From NCBI RefSeq assembly GCF_023617245.1, contig NZ_CP067396.1, forward strand, positions 1,302,001-1,366,000: a stretch of 64,000 nucleotides of DNA, in the 5' to 3' direction. The notes beneath the pieces were generated by a model that ran no database searches, was not told the origin of the DNA, and saw nothing but the letters and a program-made list of their open reading frames with translations. A program made the translations under genes and the position numbers. The stretch comes from Lysobacter enzymogenes (GTDB lineage Bacteria; Pseudomonadota; Gammaproteobacteria; Xanthomonadales; Xanthomonadaceae). This document shows positions 28,790 through 37,475 of this stretch, one piece after another; the stretch's first letter is position 1, and each line of letters starts with the position of its first letter.

Positions 28790-29418
28790 GCGAGGACAAT
28801 GGCGACCGCGCCGGCTTCGCCGCGGCCAGCGAGGACAAGCACCGCGAGCGCATGCAGCGCAAGAAAGAATTGATCGACCGCAAGGTCGCGCGCGCCACCA
28901 TCGAGCGCGGCGTGCTGGTGGTCAACACCGGCAACGGCAAGGGCAAGAGCTCCTCGGGCTTCGGCATGCTCGCGCGCTCGCTCGGCCACGGCTTCAAGTG
29001 CGGCGTGGTGCAGTTCATCAAGGGCAGCTTCGCCACCGGCGAGGAAGCCTTCTTCCGCCGCTTCGAAGAGCTCGACTACCACGTGATGGGCGAGGGCTTC
29101 ACCTGGGAAACCCAGGACAAGCAGCGCGACATCGCCGCCGCGCAGGCGGCGTGGGCGGTGGCCGCGCGCATGCTCGGCGACGAGGCCTACGACTTCGTCC
29201 TGCTCGACGAACTCAACATCGCCCTCGCGCACCGCTACGTCGCGGTCGACGACGTGCTGGCCGCGGTCGCAGCGCGCCCGCCGCGCCAGCACGTGGTGAT
29301 CACCGGCCGCGGCGCGCCCGATGCGCTGATCGAGGCCGCCGACACGGTCACCGACATGCGCGTGGTCAAGCATGCGTTCAAGGCCGGGATCAAGGCGCAG
29401 AAGGGGGTCGAGTTGTGA
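28786..29418 (+). CDS. cobO: Cob(I)yrinic acid a,c-diamide adenosyltransferase
   Basis: Transfers the adenosyl group from ATP to the reduced cobalt of corrinoids (CobO/BtuR/CobA family). The 210-aa product has the charged N-terminus typical of this family (KHRERMQRKKELIDRKV), the P-loop NTGNGKGKSSSGFG, the VVQFIKG and EEAFFRRFEELDYHVMGEGFTWETQ blocks, and LLDELNIAL with the Walker B acid, followed by VITGRGAP. It overlaps the previous gene by ATGA and the cobB start by GTGA. Besides biosynthesis it can serve salvage of imported corrinoids. Confidence 0.97.
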   Translation: MSEDNGDRAGFAAASEDKHRERMQRKKELIDRKVARATIERGVLVVNTGNGKGKSSSGFGMLARSLGHGFKCGVVQFIKGSFATGEEAFFRRFEELDYHVMGEGFTWETQDKQRDIAAAQAAWAVAARMLGDEAYDFVLLDELNIALAHRYVAVDDVLAAVAARPPRQHVVITGRGAPDALIEAADTVTDMRVVKHAFKAGIKAQKGVEL

Positions 29419-30800
29419 GCGTTGCGGGACCGGGGACTCGGGACCGGGGACCCGTAAAGTCCGGAGCCGAGCTTGGAATCGACTTGGCAGGTCCCGGGTC
29501 CCGGGGCCCCGGTCCCGGCCACTGCCCAGCCCTGCTGGTCTCCGCCCCCGCTTCCGGCCAGGGCAAGACCAGCGTCACCGCTGCGTTGGCGCGCTGGCAT
29601 TCGCGCCAGGGGCGGCGGGTGCGGGTGTTCAAGACCGGGCCGGACTTCCTCGACCCGATGGTGCTCGAACGCGCCAGCGGCGCGCCGGCGCAGCAGCTGG
29701 ACCTGTGGATGTGCGGCGAGGACGACGTGCGCGCGCGCCTGCACGCGGCCGCGAGCGAGGCCGATCTGATCCTGATCGAGGGCGTGATGGGGCTGTTCGA
29801 CGGATCGCCGTCGAGCGCCGATCTGGCCGAGCGCATCGGCGTGCCGGTGCTTACGGTGATCGACGGCTCGGCGATGGCGCAGACCTTCGGCGCGCTCGCG
29901 CTCGGGCTGGCGCGTTACCGCGAGGGGCTGCGGGTGTACGGCGTCGCGGCCAACCGCATCGGCAGCGCGTATCACGCGCAGTTGCTGCGCGAGAGCCTGC
30001 CCGGCGAGTTGCGTTGGCTCGGCGCGCTGCCGCGCGAGCTGGCGCTGGCGCTGCCGGAGCGGCACCTGGGCCTGGTCGCGGCGGGCGAACTGAGCGATAT
30101 CGACGCGCGCCTGGACGCGTTGGCCGATGCCTGGGCCGCGCACGCCGACGCCGAGTTGCCGCCGGCGGTCGCCTTCGAGCCCGCGCAGGCGCCTGCGGTG
30201 CCGCCGCGCCTGCGCGGCCGCCGCATCGCGGTCGCGCGCGACGCGGCGTTCTGCTTCCTGTATCCGGCCAACCTGGAACTGCTGCGCGCGGCCGGCGCCG
30301 AGTTGGCGTTCTTCTCGCCGGTGGCGGGCGAGACGCTGCCCGAGTGCGACGCGGCGTGGCTGCCGGGCGGCTATCCGGAACTGCACCTGGACGCGCTCGC
30401 GGCCAACGCCGCGTTGCGCGACGCGCTGCATGCGCACGTCGCGGCCGGCAAGCCGCTGCTGGCCGAGTGCGGCGGGCTGCTGTACTGCCTGGACGAACTG
30501 ACCGACCGCGACGGCCGCGGCGCGGCGATGGCCGGCCTGCTGCGCGGCCGCGCGCGCATCGGCACGCGTCTGGCCGCGCTCGGCCTGCAGTCGGTGGCGT
30601 TGCCGGAAGGCGAACTGCGCGGCCACACCTTCCACTACGCCCAGGCCGAGGTCGCCGCGCAGGCCATCGCGATGTCGGCCAACCCCAACGGCGGCCCGAG
30701 CCGCGAAGCGGTGTACCGGCGCGATCGCATGAGCGCGAGCTTCGTGCACTTCTACTTTCCCTCGAACCCGGACGCGGCCGTGCGGCTGTTCCTGGCATGA
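29415..30800 (+). CDS. cobB: Cobyrinate a,c-diamide synthase with repeat-encoded N-terminus
   Basis: Glutamine amidotransferase (CobB/CbiA) that amidates carboxylates a and c of cobyrinic acid. The 461-aa product has an N-terminal P-loop synthetase domain (LVSAPASGQGKTSVTAALAR, KTGPDFLDP, LIEGVMGLFDG) and a C-terminal class-I glutaminase-like domain with the nucleophile Cys in LAECGGLLYC and GHTFHYAQ. The GTG start overlaps the cobO stop. Residues 4 to about 35 are not conserved family sequence: they are translated from a GGGACCGGGGACC palindromic repeat (29424-29520), giving a Gly/Pro-rich leader (AGPGTRDRGP...). The conserved protein begins at about residue 37 (CPALLVSAP). An alternative start after the repeat was not found. 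Confidence 0.95.
   Translation: MSVAGPGTRDRGPVKSGAELGIDLAGPGSRGPGPGHCPALLVSAPASGQGKTSVTAALARWHSRQGRRVRVFKTGPDFLDPMVLERASGAPAQQLDLWMCGEDDVRARLHAAASEADLILIEGVMGLFDGSPSSADLAERIGVPVLTVIDGSAMAQTFGALALGLARYREGLRVYGVAANRIGSAYHAQLLRESLPGELRWLGALPRELALALPERHLGLVAAGELSDIDARLDALADAWAAHADAELPPAVAFEPAQAPAVPPRLRGRRIAVARDAAFCFLYPANLELLRAAGAELAFFSPVAGETLPECDAAWLPGGYPELHLDALAANAALRDALHAHVAAGKPLLAECGGLLYCLDELTDRDGRGAAMAGLLRGRARIGTRLAALGLQSVALPEGELRGHTFHYAQAEVAAQAIAMSANPNGGPSREAVYRRDRMSASFVHFYFPSNPDAAVRLFLA
29424..29520. repeat. GGGACCGGGGACC palindrome inside cobB
   Basis: A 97-bp GC-rich element: GGGACCGGGGACTCGGGACC and GGGGACCCGTAAAG on the left, TCCCGGGTCCCGGGGCC and CCGGTCCCGG on the right, able to fold as a long hairpin. 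It begins three codons after the cobB start and its length keeps the frame. The same family lies after gloA (15384-15590). Confidence 0.85.
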
Positions 30801-31735
30801 GCGCGCAGGCGCTGGCGTGGACGATGCTCGGCGGCGTGTTGCTCGACGCCGCGCTGGGCGAGCCGCGCCGGGCCCATCCGCTGGTCGCCTTCGGCCGCCT
30901 GGCGCGCGCGCTGGAAACCGCGCTGCACGCCGACAGCCGCGCGCGCGGGCTGGCCGCGTGGACGCTGGCGACGCTGCCGCTGAGCGCCGCCGCCGGCTGG
31001 CTGCACTGCGCGCTGTGGCAATGGTCGGCGTGGGCCGGCGGCGCGTTCGCGGCGCTGGCGCTGTACTTCGCCATCGGCCTGCGCAGCCTGCGCGAGCATG
31101 CCGTGCCGGTGGCCGAGGCATTGGACGCCGGCCGCTTGGAAGACGCGCGCGCCGCGGTCGGCCGCATCGTCAGCCGCGACGCGCACGCGCTCGATGCCGA
31201 ACGCGTCGCCGCCGCGGCCACCGAGTCGGTGCTGGAGAACGGCAGCGACGCGGTGTTCGCCGCGTTGTTCTGGTTCGCCCTGCTCGGGCCCGCCGGCGCC
31301 GTGCTGTACCGGCTGAGCAACACCCTCGACGCGATGTGGGGCTACCGTAGCGAGCGCTACGAGCGCTTCGGCTGGGCCGCCGCGCGCATCGACGACGCGC
31401 TGAACTGGGTGCCCGCACGGCTGACCGCGCTGACCTATGCCGCGCTCGGCGACGGCGCGCGCGCGCTGCGTTGCTGGCGCGCGCAGGCGCCGCGGTGGGA
31501 CAGCCCCAACGCCGGCCCGGTGATGGCCGCCGGCGCCGGCGCGCTGGGCGTGCGCCTGGGCGGCGACGCGCCGTATCGCGGCGTGTGGGAATCGCGCCCG
31601 CAGTTGGGCGAGGGCGCGACGCCCGATGCCGGTTCGATCCGCCGCGCGCTGGCGCTGGTCGAGCGCGGCACCGCGCTGTGGCTGCTGGCGGTGGCCGTAG
31701 CAGCGTTCGCTCTGGCGGGGTGGCGGCATGCTTGA
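30797..31735 (+). CDS. cbiB: Adenosylcobinamide-phosphate synthase CbiB
   Basis: Inner-membrane protein (CbiB; CobD in aerobic nomenclature) that attaches the aminopropanol phosphate arm to adenosylcobyric acid. The 312-aa product shows the family pattern: LLDAALGEPRRAHPLVAFGRL at the N-terminus, membrane segments, VGRIVSRDAHALD, AATESVLENGSDAVFAALFW, LYRLSNTLDAMWGYRSERYERFGWAAARIDDALNWVPARLTAL and SPNAGPVMAAGAGALGVRLGG. It overlaps cobB by ATGA at its start and the next gene by 8 bp at its end. The name cbiB is used to avoid confusion with the threonine-phosphate decarboxylase, also called CobD in some species. Confidence 0.96.
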   Translation: MSAQALAWTMLGGVLLDAALGEPRRAHPLVAFGRLARALETALHADSRARGLAAWTLATLPLSAAAGWLHCALWQWSAWAGGAFAALALYFAIGLRSLREHAVPVAEALDAGRLEDARAAVGRIVSRDAHALDAERVAAAATESVLENGSDAVFAALFWFALLGPAGAVLYRLSNTLDAMWGYRSERYERFGWAAARIDDALNWVPARLTALTYAALGDGARALRCWRAQAPRWDSPNAGPVMAAGAGALGVRLGGDAPYRGVWESRPQLGEGATPDAGSIRRALALVERGTALWLLAVAVAAFALAGWRHA

Positions 31736-32720
31736 ACACGGCGGCCGCCTGCTGCGCGCCGCGCAGCGTTACGGCATTCCCGCGGCGCATTGGCTCGATC
31801 TGTCGACCGGCATCAACCCGCAGGCCTGGCCGGTGCCGGAGATTCCCGCGCGCGCCTGGCAGCGTTTGCCCGAGGACGACGACGGTCTGGCCGAGATCGC
31901 CGCCGCGTACTACGGCGCGCCGCAGACGCTGCCGGTGGCCGGTTCGCAGGCGGCGATCCAGGCCTTGCCGGAACTGCGTTCGCCCGCGCGCGTCGGCGTG
32001 ATCGCGCCCGGCTACGCCGAACATGCGCATGCCTGGCGGCGCGCCGGGCACGCGGTCGAAACGCTGCCGGCGCACGATTTGCTGGCGCAGCGCGCGCGCT
32101 TCGACGTGGTCGTGCTGATCCATCCCAACAACCCCGGCGGCGAGCGCTTCGAACGCGAGGCCTTGCTCGCGCTGCACCGGGATCTCGCCGCCCGCGGCGG
32201 CTGGCTGCTGATCGACGAAGCGTTCATGGACGCCACCCCCGAAAGCAGCCTGTGCGGCGAGAGCGCGCGCGACGGCTTGATCGTGCTGCGTTCGGCCGGC
32301 AAGTTCTTCGGCCTGGCCGGCGCGCGCGCCGGTTTCGTCTGCGCCGCGCCGGCGCTGCTGGCGGCGCTGCGCGAGCGGCTCGGCCCGTGGACCCTGACCG
32401 GCCCGGCGCGCCACGTCCTGCGCCACGCGCTGGCCGACCGCGACTGGCAGCGGGGCATGCGCGCGCAGTTGCAGACGCAAGCCGAGCGCCTGGCCGCGAT
32501 GCTGCGCGCGCACGGCCTCGCGCCCAGCGGCGGCAGCGCGTTCTTCCAGTGGCGGCGCGATCCGCGCGCCGCGCAACTGCACGAAGCGCTGGCGCGACGC
32601 GCGATCCTCACCCGCCTGTTCGAACAACCATCCAGCCTGCGCTTCGGCCTGCCCGGCGGCGAAGACGAATGGCGGCGGCTCGAAACCGCTCTGGCCGAAC
32701 TCGGAGACTGCTTGCGATGA
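31728..32720 (+). CDS. L-threonine-O-3-phosphate decarboxylase
   Basis: PLP-dependent class I/II aminotransferase-fold enzyme (CobC of Pseudomonas, CobD of Salmonella) that makes (R)-1-amino-2-propanol phosphate for CbiB. The 330-aa product begins at the typical LEHGGRLLRAAQRYGIP, followed by WLDLSTGINPQAWP, LIHPNNPGGERF, LLIDEAFMD and the PLP-binding Lys in RSAGKFFGLAGARAGF. The substrate, threonine phosphate, needs a kinase not seen in this window. It overlaps cbiB by 8 bp and cobQ by ATGA. A gene symbol is withheld because cobC and cobD are used in conflicting ways. Confidence 0.94.
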   Translation: MLEHGGRLLRAAQRYGIPAAHWLDLSTGINPQAWPVPEIPARAWQRLPEDDDGLAEIAAAYYGAPQTLPVAGSQAAIQALPELRSPARVGVIAPGYAEHAHAWRRAGHAVETLPAHDLLAQRARFDVVVLIHPNNPGGERFEREALLALHRDLAARGGWLLIDEAFMDATPESSLCGESARDGLIVLRSAGKFFGLAGARAGFVCAAPALLAALRERLGPWTLTGPARHVLRHALADRDWQRGMRAQLQTQAERLAAMLRAHGLAPSGGSAFFQWRRDPRAAQLHEALARRAILTRLFEQPSSLRFGLPGGEDEWRRLETALAELGDCLR

Positions 32721-34237
32721 GCGAATCGTGCGGACCCGCGCGCGTGTTGATGGTGCAAGGCTGCACCTCCGACGCCGGCAAGAGCGCGCTGGTCGCGGCG
32801 CTGTGCCGCTGGCTGCGCCGGCGCGGCGTCGCGGTGGCGCCGTTCAAGCCGCAGAACATGGCGCTGAACTCGGCGGTGACCGCCGACGGCGGCGAGATCG
32901 GCCGCGCCCAGGCGGTGCAGGCGCAGGCCGCCGGGCTGGCGCCGCACACCGACTTCAACCCGATCCTGCTCAAGCCCAGCAGCGACACCGGCGCGCAGGT
33001 GATCGTGCACGGCCGCGCCGTCGCCCAGCTCGACGCGCGCGCCTACCACGACTACAAACGCGTTGCGATGGACGCGGTGCTGGCCTCGCACGCGCGCCTG
33101 TGCGAGCGCTACGCGGCGGTGGTGGTGGAGGGCGCGGGCAGCCCGGCCGAGATCAACCTGCGCGACCGCGACATCGCCAACATGGGCTATGCCGAAGCGG
33201 TCGACTGCCCGGTGATCCTGATCGCCGACATCGACCGCGGCGGCGTGTTCGCGCATCTGGTCGGGACCCTGGCGCTGCTGTCGGACAGCGAACGCGCGCG
33301 GGTCGCGGGTTTCGTCATCAACCGCTTCCGCGGCGACATCGGATTGCTGCAATCCGGGCTGGATTGGCTCGAACGCGAGACCGGCAAGCCGGTGCTCGGC
33401 GTGCTGCCCTACCTGCACGGCCTGCATCTGGAAGCCGAGGACGCGCTGCCGCGCGCGGCCGACGCGAAAGCCGGCGCGCGCCTGCGCGTGGCGGTGCCGG
33501 CGTTGCCGCGGATCAGCAACCACACCGACTTCGACGCGCTGCGCGCGCATCCGCAGGTCGATTGCCGCTTCGTCGGCCCGGGCGATGCACCGCCGCCGTG
33601 CGACCTGATCGTGCTGCCGGGCTCCAAGGCCACCCGCGCCGACCTGGCGTGGCTGCGCCGCAACGGCTGGGCCGAGGCGATCGCCCGCCACCTGCGCTAC
33701 GGCGGCCGGGTGATCGGCATCTGCGGCGGCTTGCAGATGCTCGGCCGCGCGGTGCACGACCCGCACGGCATCGAGGGCGAGGCCGGTTCCAGCGACGGTC
33801 TGGGCTGGCTCGATCTCGACACCACGCTGCAGCCGTACAAGCAACTGCGCAACGCCAAGGGCCGGCTGAGTTTCGCCGACGCGGTGGCCGAAGGCTACGA
33901 GATCCATTGTGGCGTCAGCGCCGGCGCGGGCTTGCAACGGCCGGCGTTGCGCCTGGACGACGGCCGCGAAGACGGCGCGATCAGCGCCGACGGGCAAGTG
34001 CTCGGCACCTACCTGCACGGCGTGTTCGATCATCCGCAGGCGCTGGCCGCGTTGCTGGGCTGGGCCGGGCTCGAACAGGCCGAGCCGCTCGACCTGCGCA
34101 GCTTGCGCGAACACTCCATCGACCGTCTCGCCGATGCGGTCGAGCGGCACCTGGACACCGCCGCGCTGGCCCGGCTGTTCGGCCTGGGCGCGGACCGCGA
34201 CACACCACAACGCGAGGAAAGCGCATGCGCACCCTGA
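32717..34237 (+). CDS. cobQ: Cobyric acid synthase
   Basis: Amidates positions b, d, e and g of adenosylcobyrinate a,c-diamide (CobQ/CbiP). The 506-aa product contains the N-terminal nucleotide-binding domain (MVQGCTSDAGKSALVAALCRW, PFKPQNMALNS, GEIGRAQAVQA, EGAGSPAEINLRDRDIANMG, IDRGGVFA) and the C-terminal glutaminase-like domain with Cys in GICGGLQMLGR and the His motifs EIHCGVS and YLHGVFD. These are diagnostic for CobQ and distinguish it from CobB. Start overlaps the previous stop (ATGA); the end overlaps cobU by 13 bp. Confidence 0.97.
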   Translation: MSESCGPARVLMVQGCTSDAGKSALVAALCRWLRRRGVAVAPFKPQNMALNSAVTADGGEIGRAQAVQAQAAGLAPHTDFNPILLKPSSDTGAQVIVHGRAVAQLDARAYHDYKRVAMDAVLASHARLCERYAAVVVEGAGSPAEINLRDRDIANMGYAEAVDCPVILIADIDRGGVFAHLVGTLALLSDSERARVAGFVINRFRGDIGLLQSGLDWLERETGKPVLGVLPYLHGLHLEAEDALPRAADAKAGARLRVAVPALPRISNHTDFDALRAHPQVDCRFVGPGDAPPPCDLIVLPGSKATRADLAWLRRNGWAEAIARHLRYGGRVIGICGGLQMLGRAVHDPHGIEGEAGSSDGLGWLDLDTTLQPYKQLRNAKGRLSFADAVAEGYEIHCGVSAGAGLQRPALRLDDGREDGAISADGQVLGTYLHGVFDHPQALAALLGWAGLEQAEPLDLRSLREHSIDRLADAVERHLDTAALARLFGLGADRDTPQREESACAP

Positions 34238-34743
34238 TTCTCGGCGGCGCGCGCTCGGGCAAGAGCGCGCTGGCCGAACGCCTGGCCGGCGCCCACGCCG
34301 ACGTCGTCTACCTGGCCACCGCGCAGCCGCTGGACGGCGAGATGGACGCGCGCATCGCCCATCACCGCGCGCGCCGGCCGGCGGCCTGGGGCTGCGTGGA
34401 AGAGCCGATCGCGCTGGCCGATGCGCTGCGCGCGCACGTCGCGCCGCAGCGCTGCGTGCTGGTGGACTGCCTGACCCTGTGGCTGAGCAACCTGCTCGGC
34501 GCCAACGATCCCTCGCTGTTCCATCGCGAACGCTCCGCCCTGCTCGAAGCCGTGCCCGCGTTGCCGGGCACGGTGCTGTTCGTCAGCAACGAAGTCGGCC
34601 TCGGCGTGGTGCCGATGGGCGAGTTGAGCCGGCGTTTCGTCGACGAAGCCGGGCGCCTGCATCAGGCGCTCGGCGAGGTCTGCGAGCGGGTGGCGTTCGT
34701 GGCGGCCGGCCTGCCGCTGGTGTTGAAGGGGCCGGCGTTGTGA
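34225..34743 (+). CDS. cobU: Adenosylcobinamide kinase / guanylyltransferase
   Basis: Bifunctional enzyme (CobU/CobP) that phosphorylates adenosylcobinamide and transfers GMP to make adenosylcobinamide-GDP. The 172-aa product is of normal size: P-loop ILGGARSGKSALAE at the N-terminus, VVYLATAQPLDGEMDARIAHHRARRP with the guanylylated-His region, VLVDCLTLWLSNLL and FVSNEVGLGVVPMGELSRRFVDEAGRLHQ. GAGGAAA precedes the ATG. It sits between cobQ, overlapped by 13 bp, and cobT, overlapped through TTGTGA. The kinase activity would allow use of imported cobinamide as well as de novo intermediate. Confidence 0.97.
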   Translation: MRTLILGGARSGKSALAERLAGAHADVVYLATAQPLDGEMDARIAHHRARRPAAWGCVEEPIALADALRAHVAPQRCVLVDCLTLWLSNLLGANDPSLFHRERSALLEAVPALPGTVLFVSNEVGLGVVPMGELSRRFVDEAGRLHQALGEVCERVAFVAAGLPLVLKGPAL

Positions 34744-35873
34744 GCGGCGGTGATCGGAGCCCTGCGGATGCGGAGAACGCGGACTTGAACGACGAGACTT
34801 CCTGGTGGCTGCGCGAATGCCTGCGCGTCGACGAGGACAGCGCCGCGCAAGCGCGCGCGCGCCAGGACCAGCTGACCAAGCCGCCGGGTTCGCTCGGCCG
34901 GCTCGAAGAGCTCGCGGTGCGGCTGGCCGGATTGCAGCGCAGCCAGCGGCCGTCGCTGCATCGGGTGTGGATCAGCGTGTTCGCCGCCGACCACGGCGTC
35001 GCCGCCGAGGGCGTATCGGCGTTCCCGCAGGCGGTCACCGGCGAGATGCTGCGCAACTTCGCCGGCGGCGGCGCGGCGATCGCCGTGCTCGCGCGCAGCC
35101 TCGGCGCGAGCCTGGACGTGGTCAATCTCGGCACGGTCAACGACCCCGGCCCGATCAAGGGCGTGCACCGCGCGATCGTCGCCGCGTCCACGGCCAACTT
35201 CTGCGAAGCCGCGGCGATGACGCCGGCGCAGCTGCGCGCCGCGCTGGCCGCCGGCGCCGCCAGCGTGCGCGCCGCGCGCGACGCCGGCGCGCAGTTGTTC
35301 GTCGGCGGCGAGATGGGCATCGCCAACACCACCGCCGCCGCCGCACTGGCGAGCGCACTGCTGGACTGCGCGCCGGCGCGGCTGGCCGGCGCCGGCACCG
35401 GCCTGGACGCGGCCGGCATCGCCCACAAGACCGCGGTGATCGAACGCGCGCTGGCCCTGCATGCCGACGCCGGCAGCGACTGGGAACGGCTGCGCCGGCT
35501 CGGCGGTTTCGAGATCGCGGCCCTGACCGGCGCCTACATCGCCTGCGCCCAGGGCGGCGTGGCGGTGCTGGTCGACGGCTTCATCGCCACGGTCGCGGCG
35601 CTGGCCGCGCAGCGGCTCAATCCCGGTTGCGGCCCGTGGCTGCTGTACGCGCACCGTTCGCACGAACGCGGCCACGCCGCGCTGCTCGACGCGCTGGACG
35701 CGCAGCCGCTGCTCGATCTCGGCCTGCGCCTGGGCGAGGCCAGCGGCGCCGCGGTCGCGGTGCCGCTGCTGCGGCTGGCCTGCGAACTGCATGCGGGCAT
35801 GGCGACCTTCGCCCAGGCCGGCGTGTCGGGCGCGAACGGTTCGCACAGCGACCCGGCGGCCGCGCGCGCGTGA
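34740..35873 (+). CDS. cobT: Nicotinate-nucleotide:dimethylbenzimidazole phosphoribosyltransferase
   Basis: Activates the lower ligand base to alpha-ribazole 5'-phosphate. The 377-aa product, from a GTG overlapping the cobU stop, has about 35 N-terminal residues of low conservation, then the family core: RQDQLTKPPGSLGRLEELAVRLAGLQ, VFAADHGVAAEGVSAFPQAVT, GGAAIAVLAR, GEMGIANTTAAAAL, GAGTGLDAAGIAHK, LGGFEIAALTGAYIA, VLVDGFIATVAAL, YAHRSHERGH and the C-terminal LRLGEASGAAVA with the presumed catalytic Glu. No gene for dimethylbenzimidazole synthesis (bluB) is seen in the window. Confidence 0.97.
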   Translation: MSGGDRSPADAENADLNDETSWWLRECLRVDEDSAAQARARQDQLTKPPGSLGRLEELAVRLAGLQRSQRPSLHRVWISVFAADHGVAAEGVSAFPQAVTGEMLRNFAGGGAAIAVLARSLGASLDVVNLGTVNDPGPIKGVHRAIVAASTANFCEAAAMTPAQLRAALAAGAASVRAARDAGAQLFVGGEMGIANTTAAAALASALLDCAPARLAGAGTGLDAAGIAHKTAVIERALALHADAGSDWERLRRLGGFEIAALTGAYIACAQGGVAVLVDGFIATVAALAAQRLNPGCGPWLLYAHRSHERGHAALLDALDAQPLLDLGLRLGEASGAAVAVPLLRLACELHAGMATFAQAGVSGANGSHSDPAAARA

Positions 35874-36003
35874 ACGCACGCGCACTCGCGCGCGATGCGA
35901 CCGGCGTGCGGCATATTCCCTTGCCGGCACACCTGCGGGCATCATCCGGTTCTTGCGCCGATTGCCCGTTCTTTCACCGACGCGTACAAGGACCGACGCC
36001 GCG

Positions 36004-36612
36004 ATGAGCATCAACCCCGTGCACCTGGACCTGCTGCGCCACGGCGATACCGGCCACCGCAGCTATCGCGGCCAGCTCGACGACAGCCTGCTGGAACTGG
36101 GCTGGCGGCAGATGCGCGACGCCGTGCTCGGGCGCGAATGGGACGCCATCGTCAGCTCGCCGCTGCAGCGCTGCGCCGCGTTCGCGCAGGAACTGGCGCA
36201 GGCGCGCGGCCTGCCGTGGGCGCTGGAGCTGCGCCTGCGCGAGTACCATTTCGGCGATTGGCAGGGTCGTCCGGTCGACGCCATCGCCGCGCAGGAAGGC
36301 GAGGCGCTGGCGCGGTTCTGGGCCGATCCGGTGGCGTATCCGCCGCCCGGCGCGGAGCGCTTCGACGACTTCGCCGCGCGCCTGACCGCGGCCATGGACG
36401 AGATCGCCCAACGCCACGGCGGCCGCCGCGTGCTGGTGGTGACCCACGGCGGCGCGATCCGCCTGCTGCGCTGCATCGCCGCCGGCCGCCGCTACACCGA
36501 CCTGCTCAACATCGACGTCGCCCACGCCTCGCTGCATGCGGTCAGTTGGCCGCCCAAGCCCGCGCGCGACGGCGCGGCGGCGCGCGCGCAGGCCGATCCG
36601 GTCGACGGGTGA
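36004..36612 (+). CDS. Alpha-ribazole-5'-phosphate phosphatase (histidine phosphatase family)
   Basis: 202-aa histidine phosphatase superfamily protein with the catalytic HLDLLRHGDTG near the N-terminus, SSPLQRCAAFAQELA, LREYHFGDWQG and the second His in LVVTHGGAIRLLRC. These are the features of CobC-type alpha-ribazole phosphatase, which removes the phosphate in the last steps of lower-loop assembly; the position between cobT and cobS supports that role over a general phosphoglycerate-mutase-like function. It is separated from cobT by 130 bp, the only sizeable gap in the later part of the operon, and its stop overlaps the cobS start (TGATG). Confidence 0.92.
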   Translation: MSINPVHLDLLRHGDTGHRSYRGQLDDSLLELGWRQMRDAVLGREWDAIVSSPLQRCAAFAQELAQARGLPWALELRLREYHFGDWQGRPVDAIAAQEGEALARFWADPVAYPPPGAERFDDFAARLTAAMDEIAQRHGGRRVLVVTHGGAIRLLRCIAAGRRYTDLLNIDVAHASLHAVSWPPKPARDGAAARAQADPVDG

Positions 36613-37352
36613 TGCGCGCCGCGCTGGCCGCGATCGGTTTCCTGACCCGGATTCCGGTGCCCGCGCGGGTGTTCGCCGATGCCGACGCGCAGCGTCGCGC
36701 GCTGGCCTGGTATCCGTTGGCCGGCGCGCTGATCGGCCTGCTGCTGTGCGCGCTGGCGTGGAGCTTGCAGACGCGGCCGCCGCTGTTGTCGGCGGCCTTG
36801 CTGCTGATCGCCTGGACCGCGCTGACCGGCGCGCTGCACCTGGACGGGCTGGCCGACACGGCCGACGCCTGGGTCGGCGGCCTGCGCGCCGATCCGCAGC
36901 AAAGCCGCGCGCGCACCCTGGACATCATGAAAGACCCGCGCAGCGGTCCGCTGGCGGTGACGGCGGTGGCCTTGCTGCTGTTGCTGAAGTTCGCCGCGCT
37001 GGCGAGCCTGCCGGCGCCGGCCTGGGCCGCGCTGCTGCTGGCGCCGCTGCTGGCGCGCGCGGCGCTGACCTTGGCCTTCCTGACCACCCCGTACGTGCGC
37101 AGCGGCGGCCTCGGCCAGGCCTTGGCCGGCGCGCCGCGCGCGGGCTGCATCGCCGCGTTGATCGTCAGCGCCGCGGCCTGCGCGTTGGCCGGCTGGCGCG
37201 GCGCGCTGGCGTTGGCGGCGGCGCTGCTGGTGTTCGCGCTGTGGCGGCGCGCCTGCCTGCGCCGGCTGCAGGGCATGACCGGCGATACCTGCGGCGCCCT
37301 GGCCGAGCTGACCGAGGCGGCGGTGCTGGCGGCGCTGGCGCTGTCGTACTGA
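36612..37352 (+). CDS. cobS: Adenosylcobinamide-GDP ribazoletransferase (cobalamin synthase)
   Basis: Membrane enzyme that joins adenosylcobinamide-GDP with alpha-ribazole to complete the coenzyme. The 246-aa product is highly hydrophobic, with about six membrane segments and the family signatures AIGFLTRIPVPA at the N-terminus, LAWYPLAGALIGLL, the acidic active-site segment ALHLDGLADTADAWVGG, TLDIMKDPRSGPLAV and a C-terminal RRLQGMTGDTCGALAELTE. It begins within the stop codon of the phosphatase gene and is the last gene of the B12 string; an AraC-type gene follows after 123 bp. No clear terminator is visible between them. Confidence 0.96.
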   Translation: MRAALAAIGFLTRIPVPARVFADADAQRRALAWYPLAGALIGLLLCALAWSLQTRPPLLSAALLLIAWTALTGALHLDGLADTADAWVGGLRADPQQSRARTLDIMKDPRSGPLAVTAVALLLLLKFAALASLPAPAWAALLLAPLLARAALTLAFLTTPYVRSGGLGQALAGAPRAGCIAALIVSAAACALAGWRGALALAAALLVFALWRRACLRRLQGMTGDTCGALAELTEAAVLAALALSY

Positions 37353-37475
37353 TTCTCCGGCCGGAGTCGGCCAGAGCAGGCGAGAACCGGCGAAAGCGCA
37401 AGATAGGAACCGCCGCGCGCCGTCACGGCTGCAATGCTGGCCGCCATCCCACCGCCGAGTGCGAGGAGCAAGACC

